This document shows positions 1 to 11,099 of a stretch of 64,000 bases of DNA, one piece after another. How positions within the stretch are numbered: position 1 is the first letter of the stretch; every line of letters starts with the position of its first letter. The stretch spans positions 9,217,001 to 9,281,000 of the forward strand of contig NC_092562.1 in the NCBI RefSeq assembly GCF_037975245.1. Reading direction: 5' to 3'. The notes under the pieces were generated by a model. It made no database searches. It was not told the DNA's origin and saw only the letters and a list, made by a program, of their open reading frames with translations. This stretch comes from Apostichopus japonicus (lineage: Eukaryota; Echinodermata; Holothuroidea; Aspidochirotida; Stichopodidae). A program made the translations under genes and the position numbers.

Positions 1-271
1 CCCCCTCGTAAAGTGCTCACGCACCAAGTCACCCTTCCCTTCTCCATTTTCGCGCCAGACTGGGCTTCTAGGGGTTCGTCGCGTATTAAAATGAATATGC
101 ACGGTATCATCAAAAGAGGAATATTAAAACTCTCATTCATAATAGTTAGAGGGCCTGACGTTTTCGATGCTACACAACTTTCAATCTTTTACTTTTGTTA
201 ACTTAAATCTCAAAGACATTCTTCGTAAAACTTAAATATTTCTAAAGGAGAAAAAAAAACAAAATTCTTAC

Positions 272-362
272 CTTGCGCTAATGATAGCGGAGCGACGATA
301 AGGAGTAATAACGACAGTGTTATTACTCCAGCCGACGACCGACTCAGCTGCCTTGTTGCCAT
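272..362 (-). CDS. First coding exon of a secreted or membrane protein (signal peptide); gene continues left of window
   Basis: Seen: reading leftward on the minus strand, an ATG in good context (AAG before ATGG) opens a 30-codon frame. It has a short basic and polar N-terminus (MATRQLSRSS), a hydrophobic core (VITLSLLLLIVAPLSLA) and a small-residue cleavage region, then ends CAAG with a GTAAGAAT donor. The exon ends one base into a codon (phase 1), as is usual for signal-peptide exons feeding Ig, FNIII or EGF-type domain exons. Inferred: this starts a second minus-strand gene whose remaining exons lie before base 1. The product is unknown. It lies about 23.6 kb beyond the receptor stop codon, too far to be a receptor exon. 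It could be a neighbouring receptor paralogue, but nothing here tests that. Confidence 0.66.
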
Positions 363-1545
363 CTTGGTATCACATCGACGACTGCCCTAATTGGCGGATA
401 TGTACCACTTATAACATCTAGTATCGGTGCACAAAGCACATGTGTGCAGGTCTGGACATGTGAGATTAGGATCAGTAGTGTAACAAAGGGTGGTCATAAT
501 GGAACCAACATGTGGATTCCCAGGGTTGCATTAAAATTCTTAGAACACTTTGTAATATTTGAACTTCGAAGTGATTATCTGGTAGTAGGCTATATACACC
601 CACGTTAAATCTAAGTAGGCCCGCATCGAAAACAACATTAAAGGGACACATAAATGTCGATCGTATAACAAGAAATGGTATCGATTTTTAAACGGCTAGA
701 GCTGGGGCAGCCACTAGTGAAGCTTTGCTTCCTTTCCTTGCCCCTTGTAATTAAAAACAAAACAGTAGCCCTTAAATGGTTCCCTTAAAGTAATTTTTGT
801 TTACTTGAAGCAAGAAACAAAAGCATGCATTCAAAGACTGGAATGCACAGAGGTTCCAATTTCAGTCGGAGAGTGTTAAAGCAACATGTGGTTTGGCCTC
901 CCCACTTCAAAGTTACATGTCCCACTTTTCCTAAGTTTGGGGGGAGTTTGGGGGGGGGGGAGCCAGGTCGGACGGTGCCAATGATGTCACCTATAACTAA
1001 ATTAAGGGAATGAGGATACATGATTCTTTTGTATCCCATGTTTACTATGCGCCCACTGACACACCCCTCGTCACGGCCTACACATTTTCACAATCCCGAT
1101 GTCACTTAGGAGCGGGCTCGAAGTGCATCGCATTTGGGTGAAATTACGTTGTGACTTTTGTAATAAAGTACGGTACTTCAAAATAGAGCTTCGCCGGATA
1201 GTTCCATGCTGTTGCTGCTATACTCATGCCGTTATACGGGTTCGTTTGCCTCAGGTGATTGCTTTAACGACGGGTGCACTCTAGATTACTCCTTCCACGT
1301 AACACCCCCCCCCCCCGTCCCAATACCGTCACAATACTGGTATTGGCGGTGTACTGCTTGCATAAGAAACTATGCAGTCTATAGTTATACTAGTTTGTAG
1401 AGTTATACATCCTGAGAATTTCTATAGTTATTCATCAACATTTATCGCGTATAGGTTGAACAGATCTCCTTGTATAACTGATCGTATATTATCGTAGTGA
1501 TCTTAATCACGGTTAATTACGGCTTGACGACAAATTGAGTTACAT
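363..1545. other. Intergenic stretch upstream of the signal-peptide exon; no gene seen
   Basis: No splice-bounded coding exon or recognisable repeat family was found. It contains G and C homopolymer runs near 941-960 and 1303-1316. The part next to 362 would hold the 5' UTR and promoter of the leftward gene, but no TATA or initiator element could be fixed. Confidence 0.4.
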
Positions 1546-1957
1546 ATGTCTATGGTGACATCCCTATGTTCCGACGTCTCTATGTTCCGACCTCTCTATG
1601 TTCTGACAATTTTTTTTTTAACAAATTTTTTTCGGACCCAATTTTTTTTTTTTTTTTTGGGGGGGGGATTCAATTTTTTGGACCCAATTTTTAGGGGGAC
1701 ATTTTTTCGGACACAATTTTTTTATGGAGGATTCGATTTGATGGCCCCCATTTTTCGGACCAAATAAATTTGGTCCAAACAAAATTTTAGTCCAAGAAAG
1801 TTTTGGTAAAAAAAAATGTTGGTAAAAAAAATAATTGGCGGAACATAGAGACGTCGGAACATAGAGACGTTGGAACATAGAGACGTCGGAACATAGAGAC
1901 GTCGGAACATAGAGACGTCGGAACATAGAGACGTCGGAACATAGGGATGTCACCGTC
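1546..1957. mobile_element. Foldback/MITE element with terminal inverted repeats made of a 16-bp minisatellite
   Basis: The ends are inverted copies of each other. The left end reads GGTGACATCCCTATGTTCC and the right end is its complement. The arms are built from a 16-bp unit (GAACATAGAGACGTCG), about six copies on the right (1846-1945) and fewer in inverted form on the left (1558-1608). The middle is rich in T runs with repeated 'CGGACC' blocks. Both ends carry TCTA just outside (1549-1552 and 1951-1954), a possible short target duplication. There is no coding capacity. The layout resembles Foldback-type elements; the family is unknown. Confidence 0.7.
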
Positions 1958-1995
1958 TATATAGGGTACAATCTAGTCTATTATATGTGTACACT

Positions 1996-3885
1996 CAGGG
2001 ACGTAGCCAGGGGGGAGCAGGGGGAGCGACCGCTCCCCCCTTTCAGTTTCGAAAAAAATGTTTAAAAACTGTCGTTTTTTAGCATGGTATTTTGTCATTG
2101 CTCTTTTGATCTTGAATACTCGTCAGCACCGTTAACTCGATTATAATCGTAGTAATATTCCCGCCTACTGATTGAACTACTTACTTAGTTTGGCAGATGC
2201 AATTAGCTAAATTTAGCCTATTACAAGCCTACAGTTGGCCACAGCGTAATAACATACATATTGCCTTATGTCACGAACCGTATGCACAACAACGTCGACA
2301 ACGTTCGTTCTCATCCTTTCTTTTATTCGTCCTAAGTTGTTGCACGAACAGCATGTTATGAAGCTAAGCTAGCAATCGTGATACGCACTTCCCATAAATA
2401 ATTATTACACTGCTAATACACTGCGATAACGATATTTTTTTAGACCACTGCATATCTGGCTATATTACAAAATATGAAAGTTTATATTGTCCATCAGTTA
2501 AGTTCGTCAAATGTATTAAAGTCCAGACATTGGACAATAAACAAGAATCATCCTACTGGAAAAATTGTAAAAGGGCACTATGTCTGTCTTTCTGATATAT
2601 TACGTATAAGAACATGTAAAAGAATTCAAACAGGAAACAAAATCTGCTGATAATAAGATATCATATGATTAGGGGCGTAGCCAGTATGTAGCACTGCAGG
2701 CCCGGGCCTACACATTTTTGGGCAAGTTACTTTTTTTTTTTAAAATACACCCATAATTCAATCCATAAGCTTGCTGGACGAGTTTAAGATTCTAGACAGG
2801 AAAAACTATTGAAATGAACGTAGCAAGAATATTGCCAAATTATTGGTGACTTATTCTTCAGTCATCTAGGCTGTCATTTCTATCGCGTGTCGTTTCAATC
2901 AACACTCTACCCGCCGAAAAAGACTAGATTCCGATCTTGTCAGTAGTAACATCTAGTTAAGAACCCGTTTACGCAAATAATATTTCAGTTGAGAAAACAG
3001 TTGAGAAATTTGCATCAGATGGCAATCGTCGGATAGCTCTCGCCTTCTCTTATTAGGCTAACTTAAACATTTACTAGCTACAGTTGTATCAAAGACAAGT
3101 ACTGGCTGTAGTTGTATCAAAGACATTTCTGGCCTATCTTTGTATACAAGGGCGTAGGAACCGGGGGGCTGGGGGGCCCCAGCCCCCCCAGTGAAAAATG
3201 TGGAGGGGCGGAAGTATCATTCCGCCCCCCCCCCCCGCTTCGCAAGTCAGAAAACCCCTTTTTCATTTCCAAATGAGAAAAAAAATCTCATTTGGAGCAC
3301 CAAATTGCATCTGAGGCCTGGTGAAAATACAAAATTAAGTTTACAAACTGGAGTGGGTGTTGAAGTCTGCTATATTGCACCAAATTGCATCTGAAGCTAC
3401 CTGGAAATGCAAAAAATTCCAAAGGGGGAGGGGGACACCCCCTCCCCTTAGACCCCTCCCCCAGGCCGGCCATCAGTCTTCAGCCCCACACTCAAAAGTA
3501 CCTTCCTACGCCACTGTTTGTATATACAATTATCAGAAGTTGAAAAGTAAGACTACTCTGTACATGTACCTTGCTAATTTTAAATATATACATTATGTAG
3601 TATTGAACTACGTACTATTTTAACTCGTTTGTTTTTTGGGTTTAAAAGTGATATTGAATGAGGTGTCTCAAGTTAGCAAGAGGCCAGGGAACCAGAATGA
3701 ACACTCGGGAAGGGCCGTTTCCGGCCATCTGGGGGGGGGGGGGGGTTGTAAAACAAAAAAATTTCTTGTACGCTCCGCGCCAACTGATGGTGGCGCTCCG
3801 CTCAGATAGTCGTGCCTACAACTTTGAAAATCCATATCAATCGCAAAAAGTGCTCCCCCCTTTCAAATTCCTGGCTACGTCGCTG
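1996..3885. mobile_element. Non-autonomous hAT-type DNA transposon (1.9 kb) with a nested insertion
   Basis: The left terminus CAGGGACGTAGCCAGG is matched in inverted orientation by the right terminus CAGCGACGTAGCCAGG (14 of 16), and both ends continue into a GGGGGGAGC-rich subterminal zone. The flanking octamers are TGTACACT (1988-1995) and TATACACT (3886-3893), seven of eight matching, the 8-bp duplication expected of hAT elements. No transposase reading frame is visible. A second hAT element sits inside at 3147-3516. An unpaired similar terminus (GGGGCGTAGCCAG) begins near 2671 and may be another nested or truncated copy. Confidence 0.75.
3147..3516. mobile_element. hAT-type MITE, 370 bp, with perfect 8-bp target duplication
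   Basis: The left end is CAAGGGCGTAGGAACC and the inverted right end is CAGTGGCGTAGGAAGG. Both are flanked by the identical octamer TTTGTATA (3139-3146 and 3517-3524). The interior has strong G/C runs and no coding sequence. It lies inside the larger 1996-3885 element, so it inserted later. The 8-bp duplication and CA...TG termini support the hAT superfamily. Confidence 0.85.
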
Positions 3886-4113
3886 TATACACTTCGTTTG
3901 AACATTTCTCACGTAACTCTGGTCTGAAATGGAATATGTCTGAGAAAACACAAGCATTTACTGTGACTCATATGACTCATCCCCTCCCCCTTCCCCACCA
4001 ACTCCCTGCACCCCTTTACACTGTCAGTAAGCTTTCAACCTGTGCAACACTTCGGTCTTTCTACGGTGGGACATCTTTGTCCGATGTCGTGGCAACTGTT
4101 TGATGAATTAGAG

Positions 4114-4931
4114 CAGTGGTTTTCAACCTTGGGCTCGCGGGCCCATTTGGGCCCGCGAAGCCGATTTTGTGGGCTCGCGAGCATTGCCCCAGTAATGATT
4201 AAAAATTGTGGCATTTTGGGGGGCTGGTGGCGAAGGCACATGATGATGTTTCTTATGAAGCCTCTTCGATGAAACCTTGTACAACGGGTAAAATTTACTC
4301 AACCCTAACCCTATAAGACTAGTATAAGAGAATTCGGTGACTCCCACCAACCACTGCACACTACGTATTACGTATTTACCAAGGTTATGATGTGTGGAAG
4401 CCTTGCTCAATCGAACCCAGCTCTTCCCAGTGCACGCAGCAAGTATTCTATCAGTTCTCCCGTTCTATTGTCAATACACAAAGTATTATTACGTTCTCTT
4501 TATTTGTTAATTTGTTTTCAATAAATAGAAATTACCTCACCGATTCGAAATATATCTCCTTTAATACTACTGGGCCTCATATGCACACGTCAAACGGTTT
4601 TGCTGCTTTTTTATTGCATTGCTCATCTCCATTTTTCTGCATTATTCTGATAGTGATTACGGTCACACATTTCTTATGAAACCAGTGTACCATTGAGGGT
4701 TGCAAGAAATCTTTGAGATAGGCTCTAATTGGGCAGTACCTGTCATCTGATCACGGAGGAACATACATAGCTCTGATTGAGTCCCCGGGTCACTTGTGTC
4801 AAGAATACACTAATAAACGCTGTGAAATTGATTTTATGAAGTTGATAACTTTGCAGGGTAGGGTATGGGCTCGCGAGGACGGCTCGGAAGACGAATTGGG
4901 CTCGTGATCGAAAAAAGGTTGAAAACCAATG
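4114..4931. mobile_element. hAT-type non-autonomous element, 818 bp, with perfect 8-bp target duplication
   Basis: The left terminus is CAGTGGTTTTCAACCTT and the inverted right terminus is CATTGGTTTTCAACCTT. The octamer AATTAGAG is exactly duplicated on both sides (4106-4113 and 4932-4939). Both subterminal regions carry GGGCTCGCGAG-type blocks. No transposase frame is seen. This terminus type is widespread among animal hAT families. Confidence 0.88.
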
Positions 4932-5116
4932 AATTAGAGGAATCTTCGTAGGTTGCTTTTATCAAAAGGGCAATTTCAACCACGTTATAAAATTGCAGAC
5001 TCAAGATGATTACATATCAATCGTTTCTGTTTGCAACGAATATTCCTGCTGAAGTCACGATGACTTTTTGACTAGAAACTACATAGAGGCAACACAAGGG
5101 TTTCTGTTTTACCTCC

Positions 5117-5368
5117 ATGCTATTAGTCTTGGCCAAGTCGTTTGTAATACTCTTTTTCTCGCGTGCAACTGTACATGCCTCAGAATCCGTTTCTGCCTAC
5201 CACGCGTGTGCTCGCCCACGCGTATTTTACATGGCCGGTGATCTGTATACGATACAAACGATAGCTTGGGAGAAATGTGCAAGAAGGCCTAATATCAATC
5301 GAAAGCGTTGCCGCGAGCGTTATCTGGGCAGTACAGCAAAAAGATACGGGGAAATCACGGCTTTGTGA
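5117..5368 (+). CDS. Small open reading frame with signal-peptide-like start; unproven
   Basis: An 83-codon frame begins with a hydrophobic stretch (MLLVLAKSFVILFFS) followed by ATVHA and a polar, arginine-rich remainder with three cysteines. No family is recognised. There is no obvious poly(A) signal, splice site or paralogous copy, and its length is not far above chance in a window this size. I list it because the N-terminus looks like a secretory signal. It may equally be a random frame. Confidence 0.15.
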   Translation: MLLVLAKSFVILFFSRATVHASESVSAYHACARPRVFYMAGDLYTIQTIAWEKCARRPNINRKRCRERYLGSTAKRYGEITAL

Positions 5369-5794
5369 AAAGAAAGGAACACTAGGCTGTTCATACTAGG
5401 GTCTTAACAAGACTTCCAAACAATCAGAAACTATAACGCCAATATTTCAACCAAAACGAGGTCTTTATATTTGTTTTTTTTTGCAGGGAGGTGTAACTCT
5501 TCCAACTTATAGTGTAACCATGCAGTAAAAGTATGCCTAAGTCACCATTTAGTAATTGGCAAGCCACACGCATGAAGTTCTTTGTCCATATGCAGAAGTC
5601 TACATGATCCTGTTTCACGACGCGCCCTTATTTGTAGACACCATACAAAGTGGCTGAAGAATAATGAAGAGGTGATATATAAATCCTTTTAAAGAAGGTG
5701 TTTTTTCAGCAGTTGTTGTGATCCTTTCAGGAACTGTATCTGAGGTCCATACTGGTATATGAACTATAGCCTTTTTAGCAATTAATCACACAAG

Positions 5795-5985
5795 AATATG
5801 TATGTATGTATGTATATGTATGTATATTAGATCCTCCTGCAAGCAGGAACTCGCGAAGAAGCCTCAAAGGCTTATCAAAGCCGCAAGCTGACCGAAGTCA
5901 GTCTCTTACATTCATATTTAACGTCCATAATTATGAATTGTTAATTGTCAACAACTCTGTAACTGGACGACATACAATATCATTT
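5795..5985 (-). mobile_element. SINE body fragment (same family as 57890-58140)
   Basis: A ~165-bp stretch starting at the TATG/TGTA repeats and running through 'GAAGCCTCAAAGGCTTATC', 'GCCGCAAGCTGACC' and 'AACTCTGTAACTGGAC' is closely similar to 57893-58055. There the same body is joined to a tRNA-like head, so this copy reads on the minus strand with its 5' head missing. The (CATA)n run near 5797-5826 is the 3' tail in that orientation. Confidence 0.7.
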
Positions 5986-6699
5986 CAATTGTATCATATT
6001 TGCCCCCCACCCCACCCCCGAAGAAAAATCATTGCGTGGACTCGGTCATTGAGTCCAGGTAGGCCAGAGGCTGAGCCGAGTCCGAGTCCAAACTCGTTCG
6101 AGTCCAGAAGAAAACGGACTTGAGTCCTGATGGGACTTCTATAATTGTAAGTTCGACTCTTGGTCAAATCATTACGTTGTGATCTTCGGTAAGGACACGT
6201 CTTAAAAACTGAATGCAGTTACCTATTTATACGACCAAATATTAAACACAAACTTCACTAAAAACCTATTTACATACAAACTATATTCTTGCACTGAACA
6301 GTCCACCGTTTCCTTTTTTCAATATCATTTTTAAGTATAGTTCATCTGTAGTCTATATTGTTACCCTCCTACTTCTAGGCTAGACTAGGTGCGGTAACAT
6401 AACTATGCCAATATTTTTAAATATCGTTCATTATAGCCTGACCCGCCCGGTCCGTTTCACATATTTGTTACGTTATTAACAATATGCGCGTGCACGTGAT
6501 ATGGCAGCGTCGTATACTGGATATAATTATGTACAGTACTGCGTTAACAATAACTGTATTGTACTGCATATGGTGACTGTGGCCAAACGTTAATTAACTG
6601 AGGACTAATTATTCATTAGCGTAATAATAAGCCTTTATTATGCGAATAAAGTCAAAAGAGAGGACTAGACATTTGTAATTTTACAGTATGACTTTTCAG

Positions 6700-6911
6700 A
6701 ATAAACTCGCTTCTCGGCCTTTTGGCTAACATCATGTGTAGCATTATGTTCCCCAACTGGTGCTAGGGGAATCGTGATACACACTTGGCGATGATCACAC
6801 AGTCACTGTCTCGATGCAAGGTGACTGGGGTTTAGAGCGGATCAGTCGTTCGGTTGTTTGGTTTTTCGTGCCCAGTACATTCCTGTATGACCTTATCTTA
6901 AAAAGTAGTCT
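6700..6911 (+). mobile_element. Retro-inserted chimera with U2 snRNA 5' stem-loop, flanked by 19-bp target duplication
   Basis: The 19-mer TTACAGTATGACTTTTCAG is present exactly at 6681-6699 and again at 6912-6930. The 212-bp insert between starts, after a few bases, with TCGCTTCTCGGCCTTTTGG (6707 on), the 5' stem-loop I of U2 snRNA. Similarity continues through GTGTAG and fades by about 6750. The rest is not U2: it carries a perfect TTCCCC/GGGGAA stem (6749-6754 with 6766-6771) and a perfect CAGTCAC/GTGACTG stem (6800-6806 with 6821-6827). The branch-site recognition sequence is altered (GTAGCATT), so it is not a working U2 gene. It is probably an snRNA-headed SINE or a chimeric retrocopy. 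No poly(A) tail is seen. Confidence 0.75.
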
Positions 6912-6930
6912 TACAGTATGACTTTTCAGT

Positions 6931-9174
6931 AAAAAATCAATGATCAAAACATGCAAAAGCCAATTTATGATAGTCATGATTGTTATGACAGCACATTTGA
7001 AAGTTACGACACCTTTTCTTCAGTCCGTCGTAACAAAAAATTAAATCCTCCACAAAAGTTACGACCGTTTTTGGCCAAAACGCGAACCCTGTACATCAAT
7101 AATAAATATACAATGAAACGGATTCGTAACTACTCGACAAGTGTAGGTAATGTGCACGTTTTAGACGGGGATACCAAGGCTGAGCGCCAGATCCCAAGAT
7201 ATACAAGATTCAATCCACACACATAATAACAACCCCCAGCCTCCCCCCCCCCCCCACACCCACTCACGCTCTCATACAAATCGTATATATCGTTGCGTAT
7301 AATTCAAAGGGTATACTACTGAGGGGTCTGCTGCACAAGATTTATTTACACTCGTGTTCTCATTGACTGTATCGATGTGGAACGGATGATTATTAGAATA
7401 AGTTACAAAATCTTGGGCTGATTCTTGGTCAGGGAAATTTTCAGGAGCCTATGAAATCTTCAACTAGAGTAAGGAGGGAGGGAAGAGGGGGGGGGGGGGC
7501 ATCTGATGACTTCAAGTCATTTTGTCGTTAAACAAGTGCAAGTAATTTGTCAGTTTTTTTTTAAGTTGAAAATGAACTGAGATCAATTGAAGTGAGCTTT
7601 TTTTTCATTTATTTAGCAGACTTTATAAAGTAATAAAGTCAAAGAAGATAATTAACTTCAATTTCACTGAGCAACAAACAAAATTTCCAATGCATCTGTG
7701 TTTCTTTTTCTTTTCCTTCGTCGCTGTACCCCTTTAAGTTAATCCGGGTAGAGGCGTCCTGCATTCCCGTCATCCCTATGTATAGCACAGTATGATTCCA
7801 GCAGTGATTCAGCCTTAGCCGGAACATTGCGTCAAGTTCAAACTAGTTTCCTTTCATTTGTACTTTCTTTTCACTCAAGTTGTTTTTCAATGTATATAAA
7901 AATAACGATGACCGTCCCGAGTGGCTTCACTACAAAACAGAGAAATCAATTTTGTTTTATATCGTTTTTAGGAGCCCTTTTCGTGACTTTCTTTTGTAGA
8001 GTTCTTGTATTAGTTCCGGGATGCGTGGGCAGAAACATGACGCACTACGCCGTGGATATTAAAGGTGGGGTAAAATGGGACAAGTTTAAGTCCTTCTCTG
8101 TCCTGACTGATATAGGTGAGGGTGTATCTCTTGTGAAAGGGCAAGAGGCAAAAGAAAGACTTTTTGTCTAAGAAATGAGGTGGGTTTGATCAGAGCGATA
8201 TGGCTCAAAGAAGCCGACTCCCATGTAGATGGTGTGTCTGGGGTTTTTTGGGGGGTGGGGATTCATTTTCCAAGAAGAAATAATACTTAAGACGTTATTT
8301 TCAGATATATTTATACCATAAACTAGGTCTATATTTGGCTCTAAATACAAGGTTGTGCTAATAAATACCCCCCCCCCCGCCCCCCTTACGACTGAACCAT
8401 TTACCCAACTGACGATGGAGGCTGGAGTCATGGGGTTCTAGGGGTTGGGGGAGGGGAGGGATGGGGAGGGGATCAATTATTACAAATTGAATTCCTACTG
8501 GCTCTATATTTGCCAACAGAACTGGACAGTACAAAGGACTTCTAAACTAATACATATATCCACGATACAAGCTAATAATGTATATTTTGAACATGTTCAA
8601 CTGAGCTACACAGGTTTCACCCCCCCCCCCCCAGTTTACGAAAATTTAAGACAAGATTAAACCATGACAGAGATGATTAAAATAGTTGGCTGTATCATGG
8701 TTGACCAGAGTGGAAGGGGTGCGTCACAGATCGGTGCGTGCCTGCACAGATATTGTTTAGAGTAATACTTCTTTGCACGGACCGTCGCTGTTTACCGTTA
8801 GCGTAGGATTTCAAAGGTGACGGGAGGGGGTTCTAAAACAAACCTGACTGACTTAGGCCTAGGGCAAAACAAAATGCGAACTTGGTTGTTCTGAATATTG
8901 TGAATCTCCAAGATGTGTTCGGACACATTCCTCGGACAATACAATTTACGTTCTGTATATATGAGCAATATATAGGCCTATATATGCGGACACCGGAGGG
9001 TCGAAACCAATAAGACTGATCATGGTCGCCATTCCACTTGTAGGATTTTACCACCTATATAGCGAACAATGCAAGTTCTGTTTTGGTGACTTATTCTGAA
9101 GATCAAACGTGATGCTATACATTGCAACTCAAAATCATGTTTATATAGAATGAATACCTTTTCTGACTTTGTAA
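6931..9174. other. Gene-free spacer with homopolymer runs
   Basis: No splice-bounded exon, tRNA or paired transposon termini were found. Long C or G runs occur near 7239-7256, 7489-7499, 8369-8384 and 8620-8631. Short open frames here lack any recognisable domain. Confidence 0.4.
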
Positions 9175-9411
9175 ACCAATTTGTAAAACTTTATGAGAAT
9201 TGCATGTAGTGGAATAAGGAACATCGTAAAACATGTCAATCCTGGAAGCAGGTCGCCGGCTATTCCTCACCTTGCCGTTTAAAGTGTGAATTCTTTACCA
9301 ATTTGTAAAACTTTCTGAGAATTGCATGTAGTGAAATAAGGAACATCTTAAAAAAGTTCAATCATGAATCAGGTCGGCTATTCCTCACCTCGCCGTTTTA
9401 GTGTGAATTCT
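9175..9411. repeat. Tandem duplication, two copies of a 122-bp unit
   Basis: Copy one (from 9175) and copy two (from 9297) both begin ACCAATTTGTAAAACTTT and continue through GAGAATTGCATGTAGTG, GGAACATC, GGCTATTCCTCACC and GTGTGAATTCTTTAC. They differ by scattered substitutions and small indels. The pair forms part of the left arm of the larger inverted repeat ending near 10260. Confidence 0.85.
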
Positions 9412-10260
9412 TTACAACACAGTGTGTGATACTTTTGTCGTAAGCTCCACTAAGTTAAGCAGCTGGTTATACAATGTGAATTAACTGAGATTTTTTTAAC
9501 AAGTTTACCCTATCAAAACCGTTTTGATAATTAGTTATCTAAAAGGGTGTTCTATAGCAATTGTTTTCTATAGAACCATTTACTACGTGAAGAAAATGAT
9601 TTGGTAAGACATAATGTGTGGACCGGCACAGACCTGCAACTATCCATCGAAAGATCTATTACGTAACAACATCGCAATCACTGGTATTTGTGCCGGTCAT
9701 GTGTTTTTAGACATATGTTAACAGTGACGTCACGCTACCATCTTTCTTTATATATGAACACAACGAGATTAAATAGCAACGGAGTATTTGCCAGAACATC
9801 CGCAGTATTACTTTCCATTACAATAGAGTGAGTTGCGAGAAGGATTAAAGCCATATTTTACATTATTATATTCTATAAGGTTATAAGGTGCAGTTATAGT
9901 TCGATGAACAAATACTATAAAAAAAAACGGTGACTCGTTTCGCTTGATATCATGTACTCACAACATAGCTTTTAGATCATGAGATCTGAGGAACCATTTC
10001 CACACCCTCTTAGATACGGTAACCTATAAAACACGGCTTTGTTAAATATCTCAGTTAATTCACATCATACTATATCTGCTTAGCTTGGTGTATATAGCTA
10101 TATATAACGCCAAAAAAGTACCACACATGTTGTAAAAGACCACTAGTTGCAATTTTAGGATTGAACTTTTTTACGATGTTTCTTATTTCGCTAGGCCTAC
10201 ATCATGCGGCTTGCAATACTCATAAAGTTTTTTTTTTTCAAATTCGTTTTCAAAGTCAGA
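9175..10260. repeat. Long imperfect inverted repeat (foldback structure)
   Basis: Several blocks on the left recur in reverse order and complement on the right: AATAAGGAACATCTTAAAAA (9332 on) against the stretch near 10165-10190; TGTGAATTAACTGAGAT (9475 on) against 10046-10070; ATCTAAAAGGGTGT (9537 on) against 10003-10016. The loop is about 9600-9980 and includes a smaller GACCGGCAC / GTGCCGGTC pair. No coding sequence. Probably a foldback or DNA-transposon relic. Confidence 0.65.
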
Positions 10261-10842
10261 AAAGGAAGTCGTAGCAAAGTAAGTACTGCAAAGCTGTTAC
10301 ACGTTGAACTACGAGTCCGAAAGGTGAAAATTTGCAGTAATTTAAAAAATTTAAATTTTGTATATTTTTTATTTTAAATCTTAAAAATAATTTTAAAATT
10401 CAATTTTAAATTTTATAATTTGGAGTAAGAAAAAACCTACAGTAATTACTGTGCCACCTGTAACACATGTTGCCGTGTTACGAACACAGCGCAGTAGTGA
10501 CTGATGCACGGTTGTGGAACATGAACAGTAGTTACTTTACTAGCTATGAGTATCGGGTGACATGATCAATATAGTTACGACAACTGAAAGACATGACTGC
10601 TTAATTAAAGCTGTGACAAACTACCATTTATGTGTACCGCTGTTATACTTGTCAGACTGATATATAGTAACAGTGAACCACCCATATCAAACACCATATG
10701 TTACGTCGCTAATAATATGTAAACAGTTAATTATGATATGTCTTTGCTTATTCATATATGAACACAATGTAGCGGTAATAAGACCCGATATCTTGATCAT
10801 CTTCATACAGATAATTTTACAAACAATTTCAAGATTATAGAA

Positions 10843-10962
10843 GAGTTATCGCGTCGAGAGATGAATCCTCGCTGTCACGTTACAACATGTTTGCCGTACT
10901 TAGTTGCCTTTTGATACAAGGTCAACGTGAGTGCGAGGGTTCATCTCTCGACACGATAACTC
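10843..10962. repeat. 120-bp hairpin with ~40-bp arms
   Basis: The left arm (10843-10882) starts GAGTTATCGCGTCGAGAG. The right arm (10923-10962) is its inverted complement with about five mismatches over 40 bases. The loop is about 40 bases. The arm length and identity suggest a small MITE or an extruding hairpin. It lies just before the TA microsatellite. Confidence 0.8.
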
Positions 10963-10981
10963 GCATCCATTTAAATGCCTA

Positions 10982-10983
<2 letters not shown>

Positions 10984-11067
<84 letters not shown>
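10984..11067. repeat. (TA)n microsatellite
   Basis: An almost pure TA run of about 80 bases. Tyr-Ile frames read through it are artefacts. Copy number is probably polymorphic, and the assembled length may be unreliable. Confidence 0.95.
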
Positions 11068-11070
<3 letters not shown>

Positions 11071-11099
11071 TGGTAATAACATACGGCTAAGTCCTATAG

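Noticed and set aside
6700-6911. Functional U2 snRNA gene
   Set aside because: Similarity stops after about 40 bases, the branch-site recognition sequence is changed, and the insert is bracketed by a retrotransposition target duplication.
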